DNA of 64,000 nucleotides, from positions 85,083 to 149,082 of the forward strand of contig CAJPGC010000030.1 in assembly GCA_905339405.1 (NCBI GenBank). The letters are read 5' to 3'. Source of the stretch: an uncultured bacterium (lineage in GTDB: Bacteria; Desulfobacterota; GWC2-55-46). A program made the translations under genes and the position numbers. Below the pieces are notes generated by a model. The model did no database searches and was not told where the DNA came from. It was given only the letters and a program-made list of their open reading frames with translations. Below are positions 43,138-53,652 of this stretch, piece after piece; within the stretch, counting starts at the first letter, position 1; every line of letters begins with the position of its first letter.

Positions 43138-44523
43138 CTACAACTTGTTAAGGCCGTTGAGGGCGGCCACCTTATAGGCGTCCGAGAGCGTGGGATAGTT
43201 GAAGACCGCGTCCTTGAAGTAGTCTATCGGTCCTCCGTAGCTCATCACGGCCTGGCCGATGTGTATTAGTTCGCTCGCCCTCTCGCCGACTATATGGACG
43301 CCAAGTATGAGCCTGGAGTTCCTGTCGAAGAGCAGTTTGAGCATGCCGTGGACGTCGCCGATTATCTGTCCCCTGGCGACTTCGTGGAAGTAGGCGCAGC
43401 CAGCCTCGTACGGGATGCCTTTGAGCGTGAGGCTTTCTTCGGTTTCGCCTATCATGGATATCTCGGGTATCGTGTATATGCCGAAGGGCAGGAGGCCCGG
43501 CACCTCGCAGGTTATGCCTTCTTTCTGGAATGCGTGGCATACGGCGCGCCTTCCCTGCTCCATCGAGGTGGAGGCAAGGGAAGGGAAGCCGATGACGTCG
43601 CCTATGGCGTAGATATTCGGGACTGCTGTCTGGAAGTGTTCGTTGACCGAGACGAGCCCCCTGTAGTCGGCCTTGAGGCCCACTGCCCCGAGGTTCAAGG
43701 CGTCTGAATTCCCGACCCTCCCCATCGTGTAGAGGAGCTTTTCCGAAACCATGACCTTGCCGCTCTTGAGCCTGGTTATGACCCTGCCGGGCCTTTCGAC
43801 CGATATGTCGATGACCTCCTCGTCGAGCCTGAAGGTCACGCCTGAGTGCCTCATCCAGTACATGAGGCTCGTGACTATCTCCTCGTCTGCAAAGGACAGG
43901 AGGCGGGCCTTTTTTTCAACGAGTGTCACCTTGACGCCTAGCGCGCCGAAAATGCAGGCGTACTCGCAGCCTATGACGCCGCCGCCGACAATCGTGAGGC
44001 TGCCGGGTATCCTGTTGAGTCCCAGTATGGAATCGCTGTCGTAGATATGCTCGGCGTCGAACGGGACTTCAGGGGGCCTGGCGGGCCTGGAGCCCGGGGC
44101 GAGTATTATGAAGTCTGCGGCAAGCTCTATCGTGGAGCCGTTCCCCTTCAGGAGAAGGGTTTTGGGATTGGCAAAGGAGGCCTCCCCGTAGATGACCTCG
44201 ACGTTGTTCCTGCTGAACTGGTCGATTATGACTTCCATCTGGAGGCGCGCCACCTCAGATTTCTTGTGCATGAGCTCACTTAAGGCTATCTCACGGTTGA
44301 GCGTGAGCTGGAGGCCGAATATCGCCCTCTGCTTGAAGCCCGAGTAGATGAGTGCCGTCTCCCGCAGGGTCTTGCTCGGCAAGGTGCCGGTATGTATTCC
44401 GGCGCCTCCGATAAAGGGGCTCTTCTCGATTATGGCCACTTTTTTGCCGAGCTTGGCCGCCTGTATGGCCGCTTTCTGGCCGCCCGGGCCGGAGCCTACA
44501 ACGAGTACGTCGTAACTTCTCAT
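43138..44523 (-). CDS. sthA: Soluble pyridine nucleotide transhydrogenase
   Basis: 461 residues. Transfers hydride between NADPH and NAD+. FAD-binding 'YDVLVVGSGPGGQKAAIQAA'. At the place where related disulfide reductases have CxxxxC it reads 'GGAGIHTGTLPSKTLRE', with no redox cysteines, which is the mark of SthA. NAD(P)-binding 'LTIVGGGVIGCEYACIFGAL', then 'NIYAIGDVIGFPSLASTSME', and the dimerisation domain to the end. Confidence 0.92.
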   Translation of the reverse strand: MRSYDVLVVGSGPGGQKAAIQAAKLGKKVAIIEKSPFIGGAGIHTGTLPSKTLRETALIYSGFKQRAIFGLQLTLNREIALSELMHKKSEVARLQMEVIIDQFSRNNVEVIYGEASFANPKTLLLKGNGSTIELAADFIILAPGSRPARPPEVPFDAEHIYDSDSILGLNRIPGSLTIVGGGVIGCEYACIFGALGVKVTLVEKKARLLSFADEEIVTSLMYWMRHSGVTFRLDEEVIDISVERPGRVITRLKSGKVMVSEKLLYTMGRVGNSDALNLGAVGLKADYRGLVSVNEHFQTAVPNIYAIGDVIGFPSLASTSMEQGRRAVCHAFQKEGITCEVPGLLPFGIYTIPEISMIGETEESLTLKGIPYEAGCAYFHEVARGQIIGDVHGMLKLLFDRNSRLILGVHIVGERASELIHIGQAVMSYGGPIDYFKDAVFNYPTLSDAYKVAALNGLNKL

Positions 44524-44633
44524 CGAACGATACCTCTAAAAATGTGGGCGCTCTTTTGATTATATCGGAAAAGGGAAAGAAGGGCCTGATGGAGGACAAT
44601 GACGAACTGGTTGGGAAAGCGGACGGCGGCTCC

Positions 44634-45023
44634 TTATTCGATGCTCTCTATTACCCTCTCAAGCCTGTCCCTCAGCTCCTTTGCCACAATGGCCAGGGCC
44701 GGGTTCTCTATCATCGACATCGCCACCACCGGGTCCATTACCGAAACTGTCGGACGGCCGTCTTCTTCGTAGACGATGACGTGGCTCGGCAGGAGGAGGC
44801 CTATGTCAGTTTCCACGGCAAGCGCCTTGTGCGCCAGCGGGGCGTAAAGCGACGGCAGGACGACATACCTCATGAGGCCTGTGTCCAGGTCATTCTTCAT
44901 GGCCTCGTCGAGCCGGAACTCCCCGAGTACGGAGAAGCCTTCGGCCTCGAGAGCCGCCCGGGCCTTCACGGCCGCATCGTCGAACCCGCCGGCTATTTTT
45001 TTTGTTATCGAGTATTTTCCCAT
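44634..45023 (-). CDS. DUF302-domain protein
   Basis: 129 residues, no signal peptide. 'FDDAAVKARAALEAEGFSVL' and 'LALVVLPSLYAP'-like elements ('RYVVLPSLYAPLAHKALAVE', 'IGLLLPSHVIVYEEDGRPTV') and 'SVMDPVVAMSMI' match the DUF302 fold, a small alpha/beta domain of unknown function common in bacteria that use metals or sulfur. Last gene before the LolA-like gene on the same strand. Confidence 0.82.
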   Translation of the reverse strand: MGKYSITKKIAGGFDDAAVKARAALEAEGFSVLGEFRLDEAMKNDLDTGLMRYVVLPSLYAPLAHKALAVETDIGLLLPSHVIVYEEDGRPTVSVMDPVVAMSMIENPALAIVAKELRDRLERVIESIE

Positions 45024-45059
45024 TCCGCTCCTGACGGATATGAAAAGTTCGACTTTATA

Positions 45060-45695
45060 CTATTTGAAGAAGTCGGCCGGGAAAGCTGGGTCTGTCTCGA
45101 TGTCGTCCATAAGCACACCTTCGAGGAGCTCGCCCGAGCGTGAGTAGGCCTCCACCTTCAATGGCAGCATAAGTGTTTTGTCGAGCCAGAGCCTGTACCT
45201 GCTTATCCCGTCGACCTCGAAACCGCCAATGCCCCTTACCTCCGCTACAAGGGCATCGCGGCCGCCGAGCTTCTCTTGACCGGCGGCTTCGATGGAGCCG
45301 TTCTCCTTGAGCGTTTTAACGTTCCTCAAAAGGGAGCCTATGTCGGACTCGTCGACCGTGTGCCCGCTGGAGCTCCTTATGAGCCTGTCTTGCGGCCCCA
45401 TCCTCATCTCCAGCGACTTCAGAAAGCCGAACGGGCGCAACAGGGCCTCTTTTTTGAACGGGTCGTAGACGAGCACCGCTCCCTTGTGGGGCTTTTCAAA
45501 CTCCATGCGTATGTACCCGGGTTTCTTGAAGGAATACCTTATCACCTCGCCCGCGCTCGAGCGCAAAGTAACCCTGTAGCCGCCGAGCCTTGCGAAGCTT
45601 GAGAGGGCCTCGTCGACCGGGTCGGCGAATACCGTCACCTGAAAGAACGCCAGAGTTGCCGCGAGCATAACGATTACCAGTTTTGCCTGTTTCAC
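45060..45695 (-). CDS. LolA-like outer-membrane lipoprotein-sorting family protein
   Basis: 211 residues. Signal peptide ('LVIVMLAATLAFFQVTVFA'), then an unclosed beta-barrel of the LolA/LolB type: 'EVIRYSFKKPGYIRMEFEKP', 'GAVLVYDPFKKEALLRPFG', 'SRYRLWLDKTLMLPLKVEAY' and 'GELLEGVLMDDIETDPAFPA'. It may carry lipid or lipoprotein in the periplasm. A more exact family (for example DUF1571) cannot be separated by eye. Confidence 0.7.
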   Translation of the reverse strand: MKQAKLVIVMLAATLAFFQVTVFADPVDEALSSFARLGGYRVTLRSSAGEVIRYSFKKPGYIRMEFEKPHKGAVLVYDPFKKEALLRPFGFLKSLEMRMGPQDRLIRSSSGHTVDESDIGSLLRNVKTLKENGSIEAAGQEKLGGRDALVAEVRGIGGFEVDGISRYRLWLDKTLMLPLKVEAYSRSGELLEGVLMDDIETDPAFPADFFK

Positions 45696-45760
45696 TTCTT
45701 AGAGTATATCGGGGGGGCAGGCATTTGCAACACGGGGACGGGCCGGCCGAGGCTGGCAGC

Positions 45761-47380
45761 TTATTCCTTCTCCCGTTCCATTATCGGGTAGGCGACGTTC
45801 GTTATGTAGGAGTTTATCCTCTTGAGGTTGGTGAGCACGTCAAGGTGTATGGCGCTCGTGTCGATCGATTCCTTGTGCCCCTTGTAGAGGCGGGTTATAT
45901 GCGCCTGGCGCAGGTCGCGCTCCATCTCCGAAAGCTTCTGCTTGTGCGTCACGAGCCTTCTTGCCAGCTCGTTGTCGCTCCCGGCGAACGCCGCCACGCC
46001 CATCTGGTAGTTCTCCAGCACCTTCCTGTGGAGGGCCTTTATCTCCTCCATGCCGTCTTTCGAGAACGTGAGGCCGCCCTTTATCTTCTTTCTCGCCAGC
46101 TCCATGAGGTTTTTGTCTATGACGTCGCCGATGTTCTCGATGTTGTCGGAAAAGAGCATTATCTCCTGCTCGCGGCGGGCCTGCTCGTCAGAAAGGGTCT
46201 CCCTCGAGAGCTTAATTATGAAGAGCTTCACTTCCCTGTCCAGGAGGTCCACGTCGTCGTCCCTCTCCTGTATCTCCTCGAGGAGGGCCACGTTGTCGTT
46301 CTCGAAGACCTCTATGGACCTCGTGAGCATCTCCTGGACGATGTCCGCAGAGCGCAAAGACTCCCTCGTGGCCTGCACTAGAGCCAGTGTGGGAGAGGTA
46401 AGGACTATGGGGTCGAGGTACTTCGGGCCGAACCTTTCGGGCGCGAACGAGGGCGGCAGAAGCGCGCTCACGAACCTGGTGAAGGGGCCCGTGAAGGGCA
46501 GGAAGAGTGCCGCTATGCCTATGTTGAAGAACGTATGCGCGTTGGCGACCTGCCGGGCAGCGTCCGGCGAAGAGTGGCCGACCAGAGAGGTGAAAAGGTC
46601 AAGGAAGGGGATGACCAAAAGAACGCCTATCACCTTGAAAAGGACATGGGCCATCGCCACCCTCTTGGCGTCGACCGTGGCCCCGAGAGAAGACACTATC
46701 GCCGTGACTGTAGTGCCGATGTTCGCTCCTAGAACTATGGGCACAGCGGCCTCTATTCCCAGTATGCCTGAATGGGCCGCCGTGAGGGCTATCCCGAGAG
46801 TGGCCGCGCTCGACTGGAAAAGGGCAGTCAAAAGGGCCGATATTATGATTCCGGCGAAGGGGTCCTTGCTGAGGCCCAGGAGGAACTCCTTCATGAACGG
46901 GTTCTGGGAGACCGGCTCGAAGGTGTCGATGAGTATCTTCAAAGCGAAAAAGACGAAGCCGAAACCGAGTATTGCCTGCCCTACGTCCTTCCACCTGCCT
47001 GAGCGGCCGAGAAAAGATGTTATTATGCCGAGGCCCACGACGCCTATGGCGTAGTCGTAGACCTTGAAGGCGATTATCTGGACGGTTATGGTGGTGCCTA
47101 TGTCAGCGCCGAGGATGACCCCCATCGTCTGAGTGAGACCCATGAGGCCGGAGCCGACGAAGCCGACGAGCATGACTGTCGTGGCAGAAGAGCTCTGCAG
47201 GAGGGCCGTTATGGCAGCCCCTACGCCGACGCCCTTGATGCGGTTGCCTGTGGCGGTCAGGAGGAAGTTCCTGAGCTTCGCCCCGGCAGCGCGCTGGAGG
47301 CCGTCTCCGGCGAGCTTCATGCCGAAAAGGATGAGCATGACGCCGCCGAAAAGGCTCAATATGGAGATGGTCGTGTTCAT
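45761..47380 (-). CDS. Na+/phosphate cotransporter family protein with PhoU-like domain
   Basis: 539 residues. Two NptA repeats with the 'LLQSSSATTVMLVGFVGSG' and 'LFQSSAATLGIALTAAHSG' motifs and 'GADIGTTIT' / 'GANIGTTVTA', in about eight or nine membrane spans (1-330). A cytoplasmic PhoU-like helical domain follows (about 350-539). Imports phosphate with sodium, or exports it; PhoU-type tails are regulatory. Free-standing gene on the - strand. Confidence 0.92.
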   Translation of the reverse strand: MNTTISILSLFGGVMLILFGMKLAGDGLQRAAGAKLRNFLLTATGNRIKGVGVGAAITALLQSSSATTVMLVGFVGSGLMGLTQTMGVILGADIGTTITVQIIAFKVYDYAIGVVGLGIITSFLGRSGRWKDVGQAILGFGFVFFALKILIDTFEPVSQNPFMKEFLLGLSKDPFAGIIISALLTALFQSSAATLGIALTAAHSGILGIEAAVPIVLGANIGTTVTAIVSSLGATVDAKRVAMAHVLFKVIGVLLVIPFLDLFTSLVGHSSPDAARQVANAHTFFNIGIAALFLPFTGPFTRFVSALLPPSFAPERFGPKYLDPIVLTSPTLALVQATRESLRSADIVQEMLTRSIEVFENDNVALLEEIQERDDDVDLLDREVKLFIIKLSRETLSDEQARREQEIMLFSDNIENIGDVIDKNLMELARKKIKGGLTFSKDGMEEIKALHRKVLENYQMGVAAFAGSDNELARRLVTHKQKLSEMERDLRQAHITRLYKGHKESIDTSAIHLDVLTNLKRINSYITNVAYPIMEREKE

Positions 47381-47527
47381 AAGTCAGGTGGCCCGCCTTC
47401 AGGGAGACTTCCCTGAGTTAATATTATCGCCCAACGGGGACGCGGCGCAAGGCTTTTTGGTGACTTGGCGTTTAATTCCGGCGGCTTTCCCGGTAAACGG
47501 CCCGTGTCAGGGAAAGGCTGATTTGCC

Positions 47528-47555
47528 TTGATTTTCCGGAAACTAAAAGTATAAT
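47528..47555 (+). promoter_or_regulatory. Predicted sigma-70 promoter of eno
   Basis: TTGATT (47528-47533), 16-base spacer, TATAAT (47550-47555), 45 bases upstream of the enolase ATG. Confidence 0.7.
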
Positions 47556-47588
47556 TATGTCTCCGAACCACGGCCAAACACACACTGA

Positions 47589-48884
<1,296 letters not shown>

Positions 48885-48922
48885 GTGACATAACGGGGAG
48901 GGCTTGCTCTCCCCCCGGCCGT

Positions 48923-48952
48923 TTGCCTTGAGAGGCGGACGTATGGTATAAT
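48923..48952 (+). promoter_or_regulatory. Predicted promoter of the CorC/HlyC-family gene
   Basis: TTGCCT (48923-48928), 18-base spacer, TATAAT (48947-48952). The leader of about 75 bases can form two small hairpins (ATGCCGC/GCGGCAT and CGCGAAAAAA/TTTTTTGCG). Confidence 0.55.
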
Positions 48953-49032
48953 TTATTAATGCCGCGTGTCTTTTGGCGGCATAACACCGCGAAAAAAATA
49001 AGTTTTTTGCGTAAAATCAGCCTGGAGGTTAC

Positions 49033-50370
49033 GTGTCGCCAGAAGGCCTTATTTTTGAGGCTTTATTTGTTTTCATCCTCATCATAATCAACGGATTTTT
49101 CTCCAGCGCGGAGATCGCGATAATCTCCGCGAAACGGAGCATAATCGACAAGCTCTCCAAAGACGGGAACCTTTCCGCCGCCGTCGTCCAGCAGATGAAG
49201 GAGGACCCGGACAAGTTCCTCGCGACCGTGCAGGTAGGCGTCACGGTCGTCAGCACCCTCGCCTCAGTCCTGGGCGGCATCATCGCTTCCGAGCGGATAA
49301 AGCCGCTCGTCGAGACCATCCCGTTCCTGCCGGTTCAGGAAGCCTCCGAGCTCATTGCCATAATCGTCGTCGTGGCCATTATTTCCTATGTGAGCCTCGT
49401 CATTGGCGAGCTCGTGCCAAAGTCTCTCGCGATAAGGTACGCCGAAAGGATAGCCGTGTTCGCGGCCAGGCCGCTGAATTTCATATCCAGGGCGACCAGT
49501 TCTTTCGTGAAACTCCTTACGACCTCGACCGGGGCCGTATTGAAGGTGCTCGGCATAAAGGACACCGGGCAGAAGGTCTTCGTCTCCGAGGAGGAGATAA
49601 AGTACTTCATCAGGGAGGGGCGCGCCTCGGGGGTGTTCGAGGAGACCGAAGCGCAGCTCCTGCACGGGGTGTTCGAGTTCGCCGACAAGACCGTGCGGGA
49701 AGTCATGGTGCCCAAGCACAAGATAAGCGCCATCGAGATAGACACGCCATCGGAAGAGGCCCTGAAGTTCATATCCGACACGGGTTTCTCGAGATACCCG
49801 GTCTACAGGGACAGCATCGACAGGATAGTGGGCGTCCTCTATAACAAGGACGTATTCAACGCTCTGGAAAAGGGGCGCAAGCTCGACGTCAAGTCGATAA
49901 TAAGGACCCCGTACTTCGTCCCGAACTCCATAATGATCAGTAAGCTCCTCCGCGAGCTCCAGAGGAGGAAGATACACATGGCGGTAGTGGTCGACGAGCA
50001 CGGCGACCTTGACGGCCTCGTTACGATCGAAGACATACTCGAAGAGCTTGTGGGAGAGATAGAGGACGAGTACGACGTGGGCGCCGGGGGGCTCGTGGAA
50101 AAGCTCCGCGACGGCACGATGATAGTCGACGCCTCGGCCTCCATCGGCGACCTGGAGAACATCGGCATAGTCATCGACACTGAAGAAGAGGAAGAGGAGT
50201 ACAATACCCTGGCGGGGTTCATGCTCGCCAAGCTCCAGCGCATCCCCAGGGGCGGCGAGTTCGTCATCTACAAGGACATGCGCCTTACGGTGGTCGACGT
50301 AGAGCAGAACAGGATAATAAAAGTCAAGATAGAGCCTCTCGAGAACGGGCAGAAAAAAGCGAGGGCTTGA
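49033..50370 (+). CDS. HlyC/CorC (CNNM-CBS) family membrane protein
   Basis: 445 residues. N-terminal CNNM/DUF21 membrane domain (1-200; 'GFFSSAEIAIISAKRSIID'), then a CBS pair (about 215-335; 'VMVPKHKISAIEIDTPSEEA', 'VVVDEHGDLDGLVTIEDILE') and a C-terminal CorC/HlyC transporter-associated domain (about 350-435; 'YNTLAGFMLAKLQRIPRGG'). Likely exports Mg2+ or Co2+, or stabilises the membrane; the hemolysin name is historical. The start is GTG, supported by GGAGG seven bases ahead. Confidence 0.92.
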   Translation: MSPEGLIFEALFVFILIIINGFFSSAEIAIISAKRSIIDKLSKDGNLSAAVVQQMKEDPDKFLATVQVGVTVVSTLASVLGGIIASERIKPLVETIPFLPVQEASELIAIIVVVAIISYVSLVIGELVPKSLAIRYAERIAVFAARPLNFISRATSSFVKLLTTSTGAVLKVLGIKDTGQKVFVSEEEIKYFIREGRASGVFEETEAQLLHGVFEFADKTVREVMVPKHKISAIEIDTPSEEALKFISDTGFSRYPVYRDSIDRIVGVLYNKDVFNALEKGRKLDVKSIIRTPYFVPNSIMISKLLRELQRRKIHMAVVVDEHGDLDGLVTIEDILEELVGEIEDEYDVGAGGLVEKLRDGTMIVDASASIGDLENIGIVIDTEEEEEEYNTLAGFMLAKLQRIPRGGEFVIYKDMRLTVVDVEQNRIIKVKIEPLENGQKKARA

Positions 50371-50390
50371 GATACACAAAGCCAGTAAAG

Positions 50391-50426
50391 AAAGAGGGCC
50401 GATCGATTGACCGGCCCTCTTTTTTT
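50391..50426. terminator. Bidirectional terminator
   Basis: AAAGAGGGCCG / CGGCCCTCTTT stem with a ten-base loop and T-run on the + strand, A-run on the other side. Lies between the convergent CorC-like and BON-domain genes and can serve both. Confidence 0.9.
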
Positions 50427-50427
50427 C

Positions 50428-50763
50428 TCAACCGCCGGTTGTCGGCTCGCCCGGCTTGACCTGCAGGTTGTTCTTCACAGAGACTACGCCAGGGATGTCA
50501 TCGGCTATGTCAGCCGCCCTTGCCGCCGCTTCCGGCGTATCGACGAAGCCGTTCAACTGGACCACTCCCCTGTAGGTGTCGACGTCTATCTGGAAAGCCT
50601 CAAGCGACTGGTCCTGGACGAGCTTGGTCTTGACCCTGCTCGTCAACGTGGCGTCGTCGACCGTCTCTCCGGCGCTCCTTCTCGTCTCGGTTGCCGCGCA
50701 CCCGCTTATCGCGGCTATGAGCATAAAACTGGCTAGAAACCTGAACAGGACATGTTTGTTCAT
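50428..50763 (-). CDS. BON-domain lipoprotein
   Basis: 111 residues. Lipobox 'AISGC' after the signal peptide, then one BON domain: 'DDATLTSRVKTKLVQDQSLE' and 'VQLNGFVDTPEAAARAADIA' with the final 'VVSVKNNLQV'. BON domains bind phospholipid; OsmY and DolP-like proteins of this type support the envelope under stress. Confidence 0.9.
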   Translation of the reverse strand: MNKHVLFRFLASFMLIAAISGCAATETRRSAGETVDDATLTSRVKTKLVQDQSLEAFQIDVDTYRGVVQLNGFVDTPEAAARAADIADDIPGVVSVKNNLQVKPGEPTTGG

Positions 50764-50851
50764 ATCGCGCTCCTTCGTTTAAAGTTGCCCTGTTTAAATG
50801 GTATATCACTCCTGGAGGCTGTCAAGTTGCGCTCTGGAACTTGCAGCCATC

Positions 50852-52588
50852 TCACTTCTTTTTCAGCGTCTTCATGAGCTCGCCAAGCGGCCTCGTGTTG
50901 AGAACGTCTTTTTTCTCGAGCCAGCCGCGCCTGGCGACGTGTATCCCGTACTCGATATTGCCCAGGTGGTGGATGGAGTGCGAATCAGTAGAGATAGCGA
51001 CCAGCACGCCTTTTTCCTTCGCGAGCATGCAGTGTACGTCGTTGAGGTCGAGCCTGTCCGGGTATGAGTTGAGCTCCAGGGCCGTATTGTGCTTTTTGGC
51101 CTCCGCCATTACCTTCTCAAGGTCTATGAGGTAAGGCTCCCTTTCGCCAAGAAGCCTGCCGGTGGGATGGCCAAGTATATTTATAAAACCCGTCCTTATG
51201 GCCTTGACGACCCGTTTGGTCATCTCGTCCATGCTCATCCTGAAACCCGAATGGACCGACGCCACCACGAGGTCGAGCTTACGCAGGACCTCCTCCGGGT
51301 GGTCGAGAGTGCCGTCGGCTTTTATGTCGACCTCGGTCGCCTTCAATACCGTGAACTTTCTCTTCTGCCGCCTCAATTTAGCGTTGAACTCGTCTACGGC
51401 CTTCATCTGCGCCGTTATCCTCGCCTCGTCGAGCCCCCTGGCGATCCCGACCGCCTTTGAATGGTCGGTCACCGCCATGTACTCGTAGCCGAGCTTCATG
51501 GCCGCCCCGGCCATTTGCTCCATGGTGAAAGTGCCGTCGCTCTCCTTCGTGTGGACGTGCAGGTCGCCTTTTATGTCAGAGCGGTCCAAAGGCAACGGGA
51601 GAGAGCCCTTTTCCGCGGCCTCCAACTCGCCCCTGTTCTCCCTGAGCTCTGGAGGTATCCATTGTAAACCAACGGCGGCGTAGACCTCCTCTTCGGTCTG
51701 GCCCGCGGCCCAAGAGCCGTCCTCCCTGAAGACCCCGTATTCGCTTATCTTGAGCCCCATCCTTTTTGCCCTGTCGCGAAGGGCCACGTTGTGCGCCTTC
51801 GACCCGGTGAAGTACAGAAGTCCAGCGCCGAAAGATTTCTTCTCGAGCACCCTTATGTCGACCTGCAGACCGGCTTTCAACATGACGGTGGATTTCGTCT
51901 CTCCCATCGAGACGACTTCCCTCACTTCCGGGTGCTTGACGAACCTCTCCATTACGGCCGGTGCATCTTCGCAGGTCGTCAGTATGTCGAGATCGCCGAT
52001 GGTTTCTTTCCAGCGCCTGTAGCTCCCGGCTGGCACTATGTCGATAATGCCGGGCACTTTCCTCAGCCAGGCGGCGAAAGACCGGGCAAAAGGGACTGAG
52101 AACGAGAGCTTGAACGCCTGGCTCCTGGACTTCAGGTCGTTTATGCCCTTCAGAATCTTCTCCTCGGAGACCTGGCCGAAGCCCGGCAGATCGTGGATGA
52201 GCCCGAGGGAAGCCGCCTTCTCCAGCTCGTCTATGGTCTTTACCCCGAGTTCCTTGTGGATGAGAGCTGCCTTCTTCGGCCCCACTCCCGAAACCTTCAA
52301 AATCTCAAGCATGCCCGATGGCATCTCAATGAGGAGCTCCCTGTGGTAGGCGCACCCGCCGGTCTCGAGCATCTCGATTATCTTGGCCCTTGTGGACTCT
52401 CCGATGCCGGGTATGCCCTTGAGCCCGTCCTCGCCGTTCTCGGCGTACAGGCTCTTGAGGCTCTCCGGGAGCCCGTCCGCGACCATCCCGGCGTTCCTGT
52501 AGGAGCGTACCCGGAAGAGGTCCCCGCCCTTGAGCTCGAGAAGGTCGGCTATCTCGAAAAAGACCCTCGCTATCTCCGAGTTCTCCAT
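50852..52588 (-). CDS. polX: PolX-type DNA polymerase / 3'-5' exonuclease
   Basis: 578 residues. Helix-hairpin-helix and palm of family X ('GIPGIGESTRAKIIEMLETG', 'VSGVGPKKAALIHKELGV'). The catalytic aspartates are in 'ETIGDLDILTTCE' and 'LQVDIRVLEKKSFGAGLLYF'. A C-terminal PHP domain has 'KGDLHVHTKESDGTFTMEQM', 'YMAVTDHSKAVGIARGLD' and 'VAISTDSHSIHHL', holding metal ligands for the exonuclease. Function in base-excision or gap repair. ATG 52588 follows GGAG; the open frame from TTG 52612 is less likely. Confidence 0.93.
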   Translation of the reverse strand: MENSEIARVFFEIADLLELKGGDLFRVRSYRNAGMVADGLPESLKSLYAENGEDGLKGIPGIGESTRAKIIEMLETGGCAYHRELLIEMPSGMLEILKVSGVGPKKAALIHKELGVKTIDELEKAASLGLIHDLPGFGQVSEEKILKGINDLKSRSQAFKLSFSVPFARSFAAWLRKVPGIIDIVPAGSYRRWKETIGDLDILTTCEDAPAVMERFVKHPEVREVVSMGETKSTVMLKAGLQVDIRVLEKKSFGAGLLYFTGSKAHNVALRDRAKRMGLKISEYGVFREDGSWAAGQTEEEVYAAVGLQWIPPELRENRGELEAAEKGSLPLPLDRSDIKGDLHVHTKESDGTFTMEQMAGAAMKLGYEYMAVTDHSKAVGIARGLDEARITAQMKAVDEFNAKLRRQKRKFTVLKATEVDIKADGTLDHPEEVLRKLDLVVASVHSGFRMSMDEMTKRVVKAIRTGFINILGHPTGRLLGEREPYLIDLEKVMAEAKKHNTALELNSYPDRLDLNDVHCMLAKEKGVLVAISTDSHSIHHLGNIEYGIHVARRGWLEKKDVLNTRPLGELMKTLKKK

Positions 52589-52756
52589 GTGACCCGGCTC
52601 CTTTCCAAACAAGCGCGCATATTATATAATATACAGGGTTTCGCCGCGTAAGGGCATCCGGGCGGCCAGTTTTTCACATTGACTTGCCGGGCCTGTTTAC
52701 CTAAACTGGGTAATTCGGCAGTAAAGCTCCGCAATCCTGAAAGGTCTGCATACGGT

Positions 52757-53641
52757 TTGAAAAACAACAGAAGCTCAATCGGCGTATTCGATTCCGGCAT
52801 AGGAGGGCTCACGGTCCTCCGCGAGATAACAAGGCTGCTGCCCGGGGAGAACACGATATACCTGGGGGACACGGCCCGCGTCCCGTACGGCAGCAAATCC
52901 AAGGAGACCATAGAGAGGTACTCCTTCGAGATAGCCGCCTTCCTTTTGAAGCACGACATCAAGATGCTGGTTGCGGCCTGCAACACGGCCTCGGCCTACG
53001 CTGTCCCGGCCCTCGCAAAGGAGCTCGACATCCCGGTGCTCGGCGTCATAGAGCCGGGCGCGCGGGCGGCTGTGTCGGCAACAAAGACGAAGAGGATCGG
53101 CGTCATAGGGACCGAAGGCACCATCAAGAGCAACTCGTACGTGAACGCCATCAAAAGACTCTGCGACGGCGGGTTTTCCGACATTGTCGAGCACGGCAGG
53201 AAGAGCTTCGACAGGTACTTCGAGGTCAAGCCGGGCAGCGGAGTAGTCATTTTCACGAAAGCCTGCCCCCTGTTCGTCCCTCTCGTTGAAGAGGGCTGGA
53301 CCGACGACGCCGTCACACGATTGGTGGCCGAGCGTTACCTGGTGGGGCTCAAGGACGAGGAGATAGACACGCTCGTCCTCGGCTGCACCCACTATCCGCT
53401 ACTTAAGGAGCCGATAGCTTCTGTCATGGGCCCGGGCGTAAGCCTCATCGACTCCGCTGCCTCAACTGCCCTTGAAGTGAAAACCATACTCGAGGAAAAG
53501 GGCCTTTTGAACGGCAGCTATGAGGCGGCAACCCACAGGTTCTACGTTACCGACTCTCCGGAGCGTTTCATGGCCGTCGGGAGGCGGTTTTTCGGTGAAC
53601 GCCTCACTGACGCCGGGCTCGCTCTCCTTACCGAAAACTGA
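52757..53641 (+). CDS. murI: Glutamate racemase
   Basis: 294 residues. Makes D-glutamate for peptidoglycan. 'SIGVFDSGIGGLTVLREITR' at the N-terminus; catalytic cysteines in 'LVAACNTASAYAVPALA' and 'LVLGCTHYPLLKEPIASVM'; 'YLGDTARVPYGSKSKETIER' binds substrate. The start is uncertain: TTG 52757 places the normal N-terminus; the frame is open to TTG 52679. Neither has a strong ribosome site. Followed closely by the GerMN gene. Confidence 0.93.
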   Translation: MKNNRSSIGVFDSGIGGLTVLREITRLLPGENTIYLGDTARVPYGSKSKETIERYSFEIAAFLLKHDIKMLVAACNTASAYAVPALAKELDIPVLGVIEPGARAAVSATKTKRIGVIGTEGTIKSNSYVNAIKRLCDGGFSDIVEHGRKSFDRYFEVKPGSGVVIFTKACPLFVPLVEEGWTDDAVTRLVAERYLVGLKDEEIDTLVLGCTHYPLLKEPIASVMGPGVSLIDSAASTALEVKTILEEKGLLNGSYEAATHRFYVTDSPERFMAVGRRFFGERLTDAGLALLTEN

Positions 53642-53652
53642 AGGGAACAAAC

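Noticed and set aside
46050..47054. 334-codon open frame opposite the Na/Pi transporter
   Set aside because: Shadow; serine- and arginine-rich translation with no fold signature.
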